From Agrocybe praecox (lineage: Eukaryota; Basidiomycota; Agaricomycetes; Agaricales; Agrocybaceae), in NCBI GenBank assembly GCA_964017145.1, contig CAXHKQ010000180.1:1-64000 (forward strand): a stretch of 64,000 nt of DNA. The letters run 5' to 3'. Shown in pieces: positions 1 through 11,375 of this stretch. Position 1 is the first letter of the stretch. Every line of letters begins with the position of its first letter. A program made the translations under genes and the position numbers. The notes beneath the pieces were generated by a model. That model was given only the letters and a program-made list of their open reading frames with translations. It searched no databases and was not told the DNA's origin.

Positions 1-59
1 TTGTAGCGCATCCGGATGGTAGTCATAGTGAGGTTATGAGGGAATGAGCGTGTGATGCT

Positions 60-110
60 GTATGGATGTGGTTGTGGGTGTGGGTGTGGTTGTGGGTGTA
101 CCAGGTGAGT
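60..110. repeat. GT-rich simple repeat
   Basis: A short run of GTGGTTGTGGGTGTGGGT-like units. It is an interspersed G/T microsatellite without a fixed unit, so it does not look like a true telomere array. No gene is visible in the first 350 bases. Confidence 0.6.
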
Positions 111-379
111 GTTACATTTTGCAGAAATTTGCCTTATAAAAGGCTCAACGTTTGGCCATTATCTTCAATACCAAACGTTCGGCGTGCCTTTCAATATTCA
201 TTCAATATATTTTTGTTTACATATACAACCACGCACACCAACATGTTCTTTGCACTTACCACAACCACCAACAGCAACTACGAAGACCGACGACCCTTGA
301 GCAGAATCCCGCCACAGGTCGTGCGCCTCTGGCCACCGCTGCAGTAGCTGGGTTCGCAGACGTGGTCGAGCAAACGCGC

Positions 380-940
380 AGGCAATGACCGCCGACACCA
401 ACAAAGGCACCGACGCAGAGGGACGAGGAGGGACGACTGAGAGACGCAGATGATGATTGACGAGGGTGAGAATGAGAATGAGGACGACAGGACGACAGGG
501 ACAGGACGAGAACGACGAGGGAACATGACCAGGGAGGACGAGGGCGACGACTGCCGATACCGACGAAGGCACCGATGCGGAGGAGCGAGGAGGGACGACC
601 GGGAGATGCAGATGTGGATTGACGGGGCAGGGAACGCCAAAGACAGCATTCGCTGCTGGCGTTGTCGTCGTCGTACTTCACTTCTCCTCGTTGTCGTTGT
701 CTTCATGGTCGTCTGCTATCTGCTGCTCATGCCCCTCCTCGTCTGCCACTGCCCATCTTCCTGGTCATCTGCCGTCGTTTGCCATCGCTCGTCTCTCGTC
801 GTCTCATCTGCTACTCCCCGTGCGCCCTTGCAGCCATACTGCTGCTCCTCGTCTTCGTCTGCTGCTGCCCCTCCTCCTAGTCATCTGCGTTCGCTGCTGC
901 CGTTCCTCGTCGTCTGCCGTCGTTCGTCTCTCGTGGTTTT
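380..940. repeat. GAC/GAGG purine tract followed by CGT/CTCC pyrimidine tract
   Basis: From about 380 to 640 the top strand is dominated by GACGACGAGG-like purine-rich units. From about 650 to 940 it switches abruptly to TCGTCGTCTG and CTCCTC-like units, the complement of the first half. The two halves form an imperfect inverted repeat of about 0.5 kb. Open frames here are low-complexity (Arg/Asp/Glu-rich or Ser/Leu-rich) and are not credible genes. Confidence 0.65.
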
Positions 941-1865
941 ATGTTAGGCTGACCACGGTTATTGTGTGGTCTCTATCGAGACATGGGATGAGGACGCCGA
1001 AGTACGCCCTATATTACTCCCCTCTTTTTGTTCTCACATAAATTCTGACTCCAGTTTCGGAGCTCCCGCGAGCCCAATATCCGATCCCGCTATATATTAT
1101 GAGACTTTGACGCCCTCGGATGATAGACGCGCTTGTGAGTCCTTTCCCTCGCATCATTTGTTTTGTTTCTCCTTCTCACCGACTTTTAGGTATCGTTTTG
1201 AGCTTGATGCCACGAATTCTTTTGTATTGCATAGACGGCGATTATTGCTCTCGGACGCAACACAGGCGCGTTTGTGAGTTATTCCTCGCCTATTTTATCC
1301 TGTAATCTCGTTCTCACGAAACGGCGTTAGGTGTAGCTGTGCCCCTGCCGGTGCGTTGTGTTTTTCGTATGTCACTAAGAGTTCAGCGTCAGCTAACGTC
1401 AACAACAGGATAATTGTGCTGCCCTGCAAATACCTGTGTCCCTGCTCATTGTTCTTCATAAACCTCCAAATCGACGTTACTCAAAATAATAAAGATCGTT
1501 GACGCGCGCTATAGAGTATTGGCTCCTGGGATGATTTTGCTGGCCTTCATCCAGTCAGCACAAATCCTGTATTTACCTGTCAATATCATCTTGCTATCAT
1601 GTGTAGTCACTTACCCTCACCCTCTTCATAAGTCACTACCTTTGCTCTATTTGTCTACCACAGCTTCGATGTCCACAAAGGGGTTCTTTGTCTACTACAT
1701 TTGATCATTTCTCTATTTTTAATTCAAGCCTACATAGCTTGTCCGCTTTTACTTTAAGACGACCGATTGTCATTTCTTCTACTGAAATAGAGCAAACGCT
1801 ATCGTACTATCAAAAATAAAAGAGATCTAAAAAAATATTCATCCTTGTACTTCAATCACGTCCCA
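941..1865. other. No gene seen; one diverged direct repeat
   Basis: No convincing coding sequence. A stretch near 1112-1153 (CTCGGATGATAGACGCGC then TTGTGAGTC) recurs in diverged form near 1249-1290 (CTCGGACGCAACAC, then GCGCGTTTGTGAGTT), suggesting an old tandem duplication of about 137 bp. TTGTGAGT resembles a 5' splice site in both copies. Confidence 0.4.
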
Positions 1866-3987
1866 TTACCTTCGACGTTTGGCCCTAGCACCAGTAGTAG
1901 AAGTAGCATGGGCGTCTCCGTGTATCCGCATGTTGAGACCTTTAAAATATAGTTTGTCCAGTTGGGTTAAACCCAGTCTACGAAAATCTTGAGTACCTGA
2001 AAATATGTTAGTAGCCCATAATCGTTCATAGATGCTCGAACTTACGGGTGTATTCCTTGTGTTTGGCTCGATGTTCCACTTTAAAGTAAGATAGGTCTTC
2101 ATCATAGGCCATGGAATCGGTGCAAGTAAAATTGACCCCGTCCCGGAACAACGTCATGGCCGGTGGATATAGTTCAAGGACATTTATGAGCTGCCTGTTC
2201 AGGAGATCCACTGTACAGCGCGGCACCCCTGAGATACCCGCCTCTTCATAATTTCCCTTCCGCCGTGCCATTGCCACGGCTTGCTTTGCCAATAAATATG
2301 CACAAGGGTCCGGCAGTTCATTCTCTGTCCGCATATCCCGTACCAAGTATGTCGCATTAAACCAGAATAAAAGCTGCAAGCTTATTCCGCGGGCGAAACA
2401 AGCTGCTTCTCGCTCTTTTCGCGAGAGTGCGTTGAGGTCGTAGTCCATCATTCGTCGATATTCTTTGGCGGTCGGCTCCTGGTCAAGCCTCTGATTCGGT
2501 GCTCTGTATGTTCGCGCATCCAACACGTTGCTGAAGAGTACAGCATTGCATAAGCTGAGTAAATCAAGCGCCCCCTCGAAGAGGTTCATCCTAGGTAAGT
2601 GTAATGTTTCCTGGTCTACGTAGCTACAATTAGCCGCAAGCCTTTTGAATAGTTTACAAAATTACCTGTTGTATCAATGGCCTTTTCGACCAACCCCAAA
2701 TAGTAAATACGAGCTATTTGTCGCAGCAACGATCGAGATGGCAGATGCGATGAGGTGATTACATCCCTACAGTCCAGGAAGGTATGGATTAAAGCTGAGT
2801 TCGTTTCCTTCATTGTAGCTGTAGAATAAAAATATTCCAAGTGCACGATGCCGGAGGACATCGAACACATCGTCATTCGTGCGTTTGCGCGGACATAACT
2901 ATTTAAAAAAGTCACAGCGTCCTCCGATTTGAATTTCTGTGGTCGATAAAATTAGGATATCTATTCAGAGAGAAAACAAGACACTAACAGGTCTTGAAGG
3001 TGGCTGATTCATGCCATCGAGATCCTCCTCTTTGATTTTCTGTTTGGGCATTGAGTGATGTGTACTTGAAAGTACATATTACATCATCTCACAAATTCAT
3101 CGAGGTCAACTGGTTCCCAAAGTTCCTCCAGCAGCAAAGGAATGTCTGACGTGCCCTCTCCCAGGAATATTGGTTCGTCTTCGTTTGAGGCGTCTAGCAA
3201 TTCTTCCTCTTCGACTATCGTGGCCGATACAATGCGTCGCCTTTTCCTGGTTCCCGTCGGCGTACCTCTAAACGGGTGTCGTCCAATCTGAGAGTCAATC
3301 TTCCTAATTCTTTCCCTTAACCATCGTGTTGGTCTTTCGGCTATTATTACCCTGGTGTTGACCCCGAGGCTGAGTTGTGCCTTCGATCTGTCCATTTTTG
3401 CACGAAAGTCGGTCAGAAGAGATGGCCAGTCCGCTAAAGGGTCCAAAATCTATGATAAAGATGATATTTTAATGTGAATGCAAATGTTAAAAGAAAAGAC
3501 TTACTGGAGAAAGAGTGGTATTGGATGGCTCCATAATTCCACGGCGAATGGGTCCAGTGCGCATTAGCGCAATTTCGTTGACGAATGCATAAATATCCAT
3601 CACTTTGTACGCGCAAATTAATGCTGCGGCCTGAGTCGCTTCTTGGGCTGACCACTTCGTGGGTAATGTCAATCCGGATGTGTTGCTGGCTGGGCCGTAC
3701 TGAGGCTAGTCCCAAAATTCCCTGCATGTTGCACAGCGCACGGGAAATACCTGTGAATCCAAAAAGTTTAAATTCGTATTTCCCCAGCTGCTCTATCATG
3801 TCCTATAACAGTTTACTTGTGAGCACATATTGTAGGCATGATATTTGTACCGTACCTCCAGACCACTGAAATTAGGGTTTTCGCAGTTCCAGTGACATAT
3901 CCGTTCTAGACCGCCATCCTCATGAACCACGTTGGTGAGAAATGGGATCTTCTGCACAAATGAAGATTTCATTCGCGGGGAGGGCAT
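1866..3987 (-). CDS. Unrecognised multi-exon gene, basic C-terminus
   Basis: The function is not recognised. The minus-strand exons can be chained with short GT-AG introns. In order they read: an N-terminal piece with FVQKIPFLTNVVHEDGGLER; a piece with WSAQEATQAAALICAYKV; a piece with an Arg/Lys block (TGTRKRRRIV) and an acidic stretch (3084-3446); a piece starting KFKSEDAVTFLNSYVRANAR (2616-2935); the longest exon, about 185 residues, opening MNLFEGALDLLSLCNAVLF (2026-2589); and a last exon ending TTGARAKRRR before the stop at 1866. The stop near 3084 is avoided if GTGAGATG there is a donor joining DEF to EDLDGMNQ. The total is about 650 residues. The start is uncertain: ATG at 3987 is the first in frame, but an upstream exon is possible. 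The basic patches could be nuclear localisation signals (inference). Confidence 0.55.
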
Positions 3988-4195
3988 TGGTGCTGTCACT
4001 GAAATATTTTTCAATCAGTCATGCTCATGTCAAAAATGACTTGGTATACCTACTTATGAGGTTTACACTATTATAAAGATTACTAGTGTCTATTGTACGA
4101 CTACGAAGTCCAATAATTAAGACAAACCAATTTAAAGAAAATATAACATAGTGGTAGGAAGAGGGAAACCAGATCCGGAGTTCGGGCCCACCTGA

Positions 4196-4295
4196 CCTCT
4201 GTAACTTTAGGGTGGGGTTATCAGCCTAATCCGGAAACATGATGTCAGCCTATGACATCATATAATATAATAATAACCCCTAGGGGTTATGCTGC
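4196..4295. repeat. Paired perfect palindromes / possible small MITE
   Basis: Two perfect inverted repeats lie 11 bp apart: ATGATGTCA-GCCTA-TGACATCAT at 4239-4261, and the uninterrupted 18-bp palindrome ATAACCCCTAGGGGTTAT at 4273-4290. A GGGGTTAT at 4214-4221 is complementary to ATAACCCC, so the segment can fold in more than one way. It lies in a gene-free stretch (3988-4542) and could be a small hairpin element. No target-site duplication was identified. Confidence 0.5.
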
Positions 4296-4542
4296 CACGC
4301 ACTTGCCAACTTCTTTCTTCTTTCTTGCGTTTGAGTATGTTCGTAGCATGATGAAAACCGTAGTGTACATCCTAGTTTATATAGAAGTAGTTTAATGTTG
4401 GCATGTATGAAGTTATGTACAATTGCGTTACTAACGAGAAATACATGTAATTTACATTACAGTTCATTCAAGAAAGAGGAAAATATATTAAGGCTCTCCC
4501 GCCAGGCGTCTCGACGACCTTGCATATTACGCGATTGCAGAT

Positions 4543-4929
4543 TTACTCGGCGGCAAGATGTTCGTCCAGAAGTGCAACCCATTCTGCAGGCAGTGGGCCA
4601 GCCGGAGCCTCGCAGATAACTTCATTCATTCGAGGAGGAAGACCGGGACCTGTGTATGGAAGAGGAGCGTCAATTGGGTCTATGCTGTTCTCGCGCATAA
4701 GTTCCAAGAGTTCGGGATCCTCTGCTTCTTCCCAATCTACCCCATAACCCTCTAGATCTTGCAGAGCCTCCTCGTCTTCTTGAACTGGTTCGTTGGCTGG
4801 ATGGATCCCTCGAGCACCGTCTGAAGAAATACATATCCTGCGGCAATATGGTTCGCGTTCCTTGTAGACGCATAGAATGGTTATTCCAGTATTCAGCTCA
4901 TTCTCTGGCATCTTCGTTGATCTGGTCAA
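4543..4929 (-). pseudogene. C-terminal fragment of an integrase-core (DDE/rve-like) transposon protein
   Basis: A 128-residue minus-strand frame carries YGVDWEEAEDPELLELM, then a P-rich link, then CEAPAGPLPAEWVALLDEHL. This order (acidic 'Y-G-[VI]-D-W-[DE]' motif, a 'PL' motif, a terminal 'LDEHL' helix) resembles the extreme C-terminus of basidiomycete integrase-core-domain proteins. The catalytic domain, with its DDE residues and Trp/Arg-rich N-terminal block, is absent upstream (4930-5200), so this is a truncated remnant. An independent small gene cannot be excluded. Confidence 0.45.
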
Positions 4930-4984
4930 GAAACAGATGGTGAAGCAACCATATATGGTTAGGATCCGCAGGATTGATTAGTGG

Positions 4985-5515
4985 GCCGATTACTAAATTT
5001 AACTGGAGATTCCTTATTCGGAATGGTCCGAATTTCGATTGTGGTGAAGATTATGCATACAATTTGGCTTGAATTTGACGCAGAAATCAAAACATTAGTC
5101 GGTCCGGTTCTTGATCCATTTTGGAGAAGCGCCCGTCACGTCAGAACAGAACCAGAACTGTTGTTTTAGAACCGGTTCGTACTGTAGAGCCGTTCAAATA
5201 CTTTAAACAAAGAATTACATCATCTTCACCGTTAGTGATAATGTTTGAGTAAAATCTTAACCGACCGATATTTTGCCGATATTCTTTTGTTTCCACTTTA
5301 TGAATCTCCGACTTTGAAGCACATCGGCACACAAATCTGTGGAAGCTGAGCCGACTTTCAAATTGAATCCAGGCAAAATTCTCGACCTTCATACAACGAA
5401 AATTCGACCCGGTCGCCCCAAATACAAGTCGAAGACTCGAACATTTCACCACAATTGAGATTCGGGCCGCTCCGAATGACAAATCTCTGACTGTTTCGGT
5501 TCGTATAACAATGCC
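4985..5515. repeat. Foldback-type repeat element with ~44-bp inverted arms
   Basis: The segment at 5005-5048 (ending TTTCGATTGTGGTGAA) is an inverted copy of 5445-5488 (starting TTCACCACAATTGAGATTCG); I count about 35 of 44 matching positions. The interior holds a motif (GTTTCCACTTT, then GAATCTCCGACTTTGAAG) that recurs near 26355-26385. No coding capacity is evident, so this fits a non-autonomous foldback or MITE-like element. Confidence 0.6.
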
Positions 5516-6371
5516 GATTTGCCGGACAATTTCTTTGGCAAGTTGCATCTAACTTGTGCCACGACTTGTTATCGTATTAGACCGCTCCTCCGGACAACAG
5601 ACCGCGTATTATCTCTCGCCTCCATGATCTGTCCTACGGATCCAAGATGTGCAAACGGGTGGACAACTACCCTGGGGTAACAGGCAGGATGGGACACCGA
5701 GTCCAAATGGATTGAATGCACTGGGCGAGAAGTGTGTGTAAACATATTTAAACCCAACTATGTAATTTCAATTCTGCCTCGTGACATATTTTGGACGGTT
5801 TGCTATAAAGGGCCGACTTAAGTCGACCAGGCCTTGCTGTACCTCGCTCCGGCTTTGAAATACGATATAAATTTCAGATAGAAACAAGATAGAAAAGTAT
5901 TACCTTCTTAAATGTGATTTTTACGAAAAAGATAAGGCCTGGAAGTTGGGACCAAAAGGTTCTAGAAATTTTGAGTTGACTGATCACCAGGCCGGGCTCT
6001 TCAGTGACCGCTCGTCGCCAACCTTCGGTTGACTCCTTGCGGTCCAGTTTGATTGAGAACTTCAAAGTTCATCAGGCATTTATTAATTATTTACCATTTT
6101 ATTACCATTTTAAAACATTTAAACCATGTTTAAACGCCTTATCAAAGAAAGAAAAAAAGGAAATGCACATATATAAATGGTTGGAGCCCTAACTTGAATC
6201 TTTGCTACATAACAACGTGGAGAGGCCAGAAAATGATAAGAGACGAGCTCTTTTTGGGAGAGATATCGACAGCAAACTTTTCCAACAGCATCCATGGGAG
6301 GGCCTTAGAAAAGAGATGATCAGGTTGAATGAATTGAACCGTATTCGGACGAAGAAGGCATTGTCGTGACA
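5516..6371. other. No gene seen
   Basis: AT-rich sequence without a convincing reading frame, splice pattern or repeat. Confidence 0.5.
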
Positions 6372-6495
6372 TTGTTGTTTGGTAGAGAGGATGACGCCAA
6401 ACATTGGACCAAAACTCTTAATATCGACCCTCGCTGAACAGTCTGTTGTTGGTTAGGGAGCGTGATGCCAAATAATGGACCAAAACTTTGATATT
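6372..6495. repeat. Two-copy tandem repeat, ~51-bp unit
   Basis: A unit running from GTTGTTTGGTAGAGAGGATG through GCCAAACATTGGACCAAAAC (6372-6423) recurs at 6444-6495 with scattered substitutions (GTTGTTGGTTAGGGAG, then GCCAAATAATGGACCAAAAC). The copies are offset by 72 bp. No coding frame. Confidence 0.6.
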
Positions 6496-6589
6496 ATTAC
6501 ATAATTATGACAGGGGGGTACCTTCTGTTTCACAGCAAGGCAATTCGGAATGCACCGGATAATCACAATCGACAATCGGGCTTGTATTT

Positions 6590-7245
6590 AGTGGGAATTT
6601 GTGAACAAAGAAGAGAATTGGTCCGCCAAGATCAATAAGAAATAAGAATCGGGCTACTATGATTTGTAAGAAATAAAAATCGGCCTATTTCGACTGATAA
6701 GAAAGTCAATTCGGCATGCTTCGGCACCAAACTTACTTACATATGCGTTTTCAAAGTCAGGGGTTTAGAGCGGCCCGAATCTCAATTCTGGAGAAATGTT
6801 CGGCTTGCATTTGATACAGCCAAGCCGATTTCAAAAGTCGGCCCAGCTTCTCCAAATTAGTGAACCGAAGTGATTATTGATTCGGCGAGGCACGTTTTGA
6901 TGCGCAGAGTGGAAAAAATCGGTCCGCTAAGATTTTCATTAAGTAAGACTATCGTCACTTTGATTTCGAGTCAGCCTGAGAAAAGATGTTCATGAGGATT
7001 GGATCGCAAACAAAAGAAAATCTATCCGTTCTAAGATTTTCATTAATTATTTTGATTTCGAATTCAGAAAAGAATAGAATATCGATCAGATCGCAAACAA
7101 AAGAGAATCGGTTCGTTGGGATTTTCGCAACCGAGAATGGGCGTTCTGATTTCCAAGTTCAGAAAGAATCTGCATTATGCATGGGGATTTCAAGAACCTG
7201 ACAGAAAGTCGGAAACAAAAGAAGAATCGGTTCGCTAGGATTGAC
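6590..7245. repeat. Dispersed AT-rich repeat family, several degenerate copies
   Basis: The phrase 'AACAAAAGAGAATCGGTTCG' followed by 'CTAGGATTTTCA' recurs in variants at about 6605, 6910, 7005, 7092 and 7213. The stretch 6768-6900 (GAGCGGCCCGAATCTCAATT, then AAAGTCGGCCCAGCTTCTCC) is the reverse complement of motifs at 5330-5480 and 26430-26580. It belongs to the same family as the foldback at 4985. Non-coding. Confidence 0.6.
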
Positions 7246-7433
7246 GTTGGCTTATAGACAGGAAAATTAGAACAGCATCGAAAACGAGACCAAACGGACT
7301 CGTACATTCTCAAATAGCGACGTAACAGGTGCAATGGATTGACAATGGATATAGCTGATCTGCTTGAAACTTAAGTAACAAGCAACGCAGCCATTTACGA
7401 TTGAAATGCATGTACAACAAAATAAAACACTAC

Positions 7434-8590
7434 AAGTACGGCGTCTCACAGCCTAATTCCCGTGAAAAATGATCCGATTGACCAGAGAAGACTGAGGGCG
7501 TAGTCAGCAATGTAGCGACTATTTTGCGGTATTGAAAAGCCATACCTATTTCCGGCTGTAAGCCCGACAGCAGTGTTGGACTTAGGACCAGAAACTTCGA
7601 AAAGGCGGTATGGAGGGAGGGTCATACACTCCACTTAGTTGGTATCGTTCCGCGATGTTGTTGACGGCCCTCAGGCCTTGACTCGTATCCTGCGTATAAC
7701 AGTTTAAAATTTGTTTTTAACTAATTTTTTCCAGGACTCACTTTGTTCATCATACTAGGCAAGGACCGTCCAGAAATTTGTAGTTCATCTGCTAGACAGC
7801 TGACAAGACCATCCAACTTGGTATTTTCTCTTTCTTTTCTCCAAGAGCTCGGCATGCCATTCCTTCAAGGCGTCGACATTTTCTGTGATGCTTTGACTTA
7901 AGTGTCCATCGTCCGTCCTCGATCTGCCAGTCATAGACGGAAATCAATGACTTGATCTTGAATGTACACAAAAGGATGTATCCAGGTCGTTCAACGTGGA
8001 CTCCAGTGTTGAAAGTCGATTTGCTTCGTAGGTTGGAACAGAAAAAAACCTATGTCGCAGAAAGACGTCTCCTTCGGATATAGTTTGAATTTGGTTGCTC
8101 GACCGCGCTTAGAGAACAGCTACGCTAGCTTTGTCCAGTTCGGAACGAAAGCGAATAAAGTCGGTCAATTTGGTTTGAACGTCGCGCCTTATTTGAGCAA
8201 TGGCCTCAATCCCGCTTCTTCGAGCTTGGATGTCTTTTGATTCCTCCTTTTCTTCTGACAATTCTGTGGGCCTCGATTCAATATAGTCGAGGAGTTCGTT
8301 AATTTCGCCGCGTTTTGCGTCCGTATCGGCGATGATTCTTGGAGATTCGGCACATTGTTGTTTGTATACTTTGGTTCCCGCTACCTCTTTCACTGGAAGG
8401 GCCATCGTTCTTGGTCTTTCGTGTTAGTTAATGCCGTAATCTAGAATAGGTTTAAGGCTTTTTTGTGGAACGACGGGTAAATAGCACTTACACGACCCTA
8501 TGGTATGAAGTACAGAGGTGCGAAAATAACAAGTAGAGTGTCTGGCGGCCTAAATCCCACGAAAAAAAAAGATCCGATGAAAAAGAGAAA
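7434..8590. repeat. Pair of ~60-bp direct repeats bracketing the SMC3 fragment
   Basis: The segment at 7434-7496 (ACAAGTACGGCGTCT, CAGCCTAATTCCCGTGAAAA, GATCCGATTGA) recurs diverged at 8529-8590 (ACAAGTAGAGTGTCT, CGGCCTAAATCCCACGAAAA, GATCCGATGA), in the same orientation. These could be element ends or a duplicated flank. Between 7497 and about 7780 no other feature is visible. Confidence 0.4.
7780..8405 (-). pseudogene. SMC3: SMC3 (cohesin) head-to-coil fragment, broken
   Basis: Minus-strand residues read EVAGTKVYKQQCAESPRI, then ADTDAKRGEINELLDYIES, then ELSEEKEESKD. This closely follows the conserved SMC3 stretch just after the N-terminal ATPase lobe, where 'EVAGTKVYEQRR..S' leads into 'DAKR.KI.ELL.YIE.RL.ELEEEKEELK'. 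A further coiled-coil-like part (KLTDFIRFRSELDKASVAVL) follows before a stop, and weaker matches reach about 7780. No Walker A, hinge, signature or Walker B motif is present, so only a small piece of the ~1,200-residue protein remains. It sits in the same orientation as, and directly after, the SMC4 fragment. The downstream limit is uncertain. Confidence 0.7.
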
Positions 8591-8601
8591 AGCAGAAAAG
8601 A

Positions 8602-10054
8602 AAGGATGAGACGAGACTCAGACTCACGAAAGGTGCTCGGCTAATCCGGCCCACTCCCATACCACAGAAACTCATAGTCAAATGAAAGGCTTAAAACCAA
8701 GTCATTAGCGGTCAAGGCCTCTCGTATCGAGACCCCGTATGAACCTCGATGGGTAAACATAACCGCCCTGTAGCCTTATTGGCGCATCTTCACATTGCTC
8801 CTTTTCTGTTGGCCGATCAGCGCCTTTAGCCAACTTCAGCAGCAATAGCGGCAGCGGGGGCAGCCTCTTCCTCCTCCTCTTCGTCGTCCTCACTGGATAA
8901 AATCAATTTTGAAGATCGACAATCAAAGAAAGAGAATAACTTACTCAATGTCCTCTAATGTCAATTGATCATGGAGATCATTGTAGTGCCTGATAGCACA
9001 ATCGTCCTCCTGGATTTCTTTTCTCAGTGTCACCAATAGCCTGCTTCAACGAAGACAGAAATCAGCAAAGTCGTATGAAAATGGTCTTTAATCATACCTC
9101 TTCCTGTCGGGGCTTCGTAATCGCGATCTCTTGCGCCGCCATTTGTTGCTTGATATCTTCCAAATTATCTCTCAAATTCTCTGCTGCGAGCTGCGTACTC
9201 TCGACCTTGTCTCGCGAGTCTAAAGGTCTGAGATATAGGTCCCCGATTCTTGGGCTTCCAATTTTTTGACCTCCTCTTCCATGGCCCCTTTCAAAGCCTC
9301 GGAATCTCGGGCAATCGTGGCCTCGAGTTAGATATTATCCTTCTCAGCCTTGGCCTTCATTACTTCAGCCTTCGTCAGCTCATCGTTAGCAAGCTTGATA
9401 ATGGAGACAGAAGCCACCCACTTTGGATTTTTGGATGAGCAACTTGAAACCACCGATCTCTAGAATCTTCTCCTTGAGATCTCTGATGTCTTGTTGCATT
9501 TCGCCCGACGACACCTCATGCTTGCAAGTTCCTTCTCCTTTGAAGAAATCTTCTTCTTGAGTTAGCGCGAGATCCCCCGTATTAGGTTTATTCCGGGCCC
9601 TAGCCATAAGATGGTTGAAATGCCAAGGTCAATTAAACCAACAAATAAGGTACTTCAAGTTCCGAACTCGTTTCTCTGCTTTGGCGGTTCTTCGTTTCAC
9701 GTTTTTGATGTCCATACCGATCTTTTTCAAGCTCGTTGGCTATCCTTTTCATAGGTTTGCAGAACTTGTGGAGAGACAGTAACGGGAGCGAATTTAGAGC
9801 TCATAGCACCGCGTGATGGTGTAGAACCCCCACCAGACATCGTTCCGGATGTTTCGGTCAGAACTCCATCCAAGATGACGACATGATGTCGCCTGCCACC
9901 AGAGAAAGCAATGTGATTGGCCTGCTCAAGGTTTCGCGATAAGCATGCTTCCTATCGCCCTGAAAAACGCAGGCGCAAACACAGGACTCTTCGGTTTGAC
10001 AAGGTTGTAAAGGCGAGGAGCGTTCTCTGGGGTTGGCGGTGTATCGGGTCTGTG
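8602..10054. repeat. Left arm of a ~1.45-kb near-identical inverted repeat
   Basis: This interval is the reverse complement of 28750-30202. Corresponding positions always sum to 38,804 at every landmark checked, so no net indel was found. I saw three substitutions: two near 10039-10046 and one near 8809. Homology ends abruptly inside the SMC4 pseudogene at 10054 and just beyond its 3' part at 8602. The arms are 18.7 kb apart. Confidence 0.9.
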
Positions 10055-11375
10055 CTTGCTCAACATTTCAAGGACTAGGAAGGAAGCTCGTCCGACATTG
10101 TTCCTTCGCATGTATTCAATGCGATGTGCTTGAGTTACTTTGTTCACGATCGTGTTACTGAGCTGACCACCACAGCTTGTGGAAATCGCCACATCGTATT
10201 TGTCAGGGATGGTCCGAGGCATCCCTAAACATATGGAGGATGAGCGCTCGAAGTAATCCAAAGGATGAAACAAAAGTTGCGTACGTGGAAGCCTTCGTGT
10301 TTTCCTGCATCCTTCCGCCTTGTCAAAGAATCCAATACGTCATTACGAAAACGGTTTTCAGATTGGTTCGATCTAGCTTCCTCAACTTTATTGCGGGCAC
10401 TACTAGCCTTAGCTTTCCATTCGTTCAGACGTCTTTGTGCATCCGGATTCATGTCAATACAAAGAAGAAGGCATAAGAACTTTTTCCTCACCTTCAAGTT
10501 TTTTGAGAGGTTTGGATGCCCCTTTGAGTCGATTCCTTCTTGACTTGAATTGCTCCTGTTGTTCGGCCTGCAGCGCAAAGGAGTGTCAATCAGACACTAG
10601 AACTCGAACGAAGAGGGTAGTATGTACCTTTGTTTATTGTCCTTCGCGAAGAGACATCAAAGCTTCATCAGCCTCCTTGCATTGAATCTTGAGCGCTTCG
10701 GCTTTCTTCGCAAGGCCATCGAGTTCGATACTAGCAATGACAACGGCACGTATCTCATCGATCTTCGCGGTCATGGCTGAAGCTCCTTCTGTTTGAATTG
10801 AATCTTATCACGGAATACCTGCGTTTTATCTGGAATAACCATAAGCTACTAGGGTCACGAACGAAGCAATAAGAGTGATACTTTGCCCTTGAGACCATCG
10901 CGAATGCCCTCGAGAACCTTCTCCGATTCCAAAGAAGCCTCATGCTCATCGGGTTTTTTCTTTTCTTTTTTCTTTTTCGGGCGTTTCCTGGAGGCAAGAT
11001 CTTCAGTAGCTGCTGAAGCAGCAGCTTGAACTCTGGACGAGTCCCGAAATCTTGACCTGTCTCATTTTGGACGCGCAGCATCCAAAGACGAACAAAAGCG
11101 CATCGATGGTATTTGATTTTCCTAAGCCATTGGGTCCGACAATAGAAGACAATGACTAAAAAGAGTCAGAAAAGGGGAAATTTAATTTAAATTGACGACA
11201 TACTCTGTGGAATGGCCCAATTTCCTATCGACCAGCGTGACTCATGAAATTGACGAGCGCCATTTTGTAAATGACAAGACGCGATTTTGACCCTGATGGT
11301 TCTTCTGGCATTGTCGTAGGTAGACTCATAGAAGTAGGCGCGGAGGAGGTTCAAAAAAGTGCTTTTTCTCCGTAG
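8826..11375 (-). pseudogene. SMC4: SMC4 (condensin) N-terminus-to-post-hinge pseudogene
   Basis: SMC4 is the condensin ATPase that compacts mitotic chromosomes. Reading down the minus strand: an N-terminal lobe piece (RLVIYKMALVNFMSHAGR, then an in-frame stop, then EIGPFHR; ~11215-11300); Walker A as SIVGPNGLGKSNTID with the usual Ser of GSGKS replaced by Leu (~11100-11155); ALLFVFG; coiled-coil remnants; the hinge (PDKYDVAISTSCGGQ, NNVGRASFLVLEMLS, then NAPRLYNLVKPKSPVFAPAF; ~9926-10230); the post-hinge SGTMSGGGSTPSRGAM; coiled coil with KILEIGG and QKSKVGG; and the acidic DEEEEEE stretch near 8880. Frameshifts and stops occur throughout (for example before LEATIARDSEA). The C-terminal lobe with LSGGE signature and Walker B is absent. 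Confidence 0.85.

Noticed and set aside
60..110. Telomeric repeat at the window start
   Set aside because: The G/T-rich units vary and do not form an array of TTAGGG-type repeats.
198..947. Overlapping 124-165 residue frames on both strands
   Set aside because: They are by-products of the GACGAC/CGTCGT low-complexity tract, with no splice or domain pattern.
3060..3090. Two separate minus-strand genes meeting at a stop/ATG near 3084/3051
   Set aside because: Only about 30 bp would separate them, and a GTGAGATG donor fuses the exons in frame; one gene is simpler.
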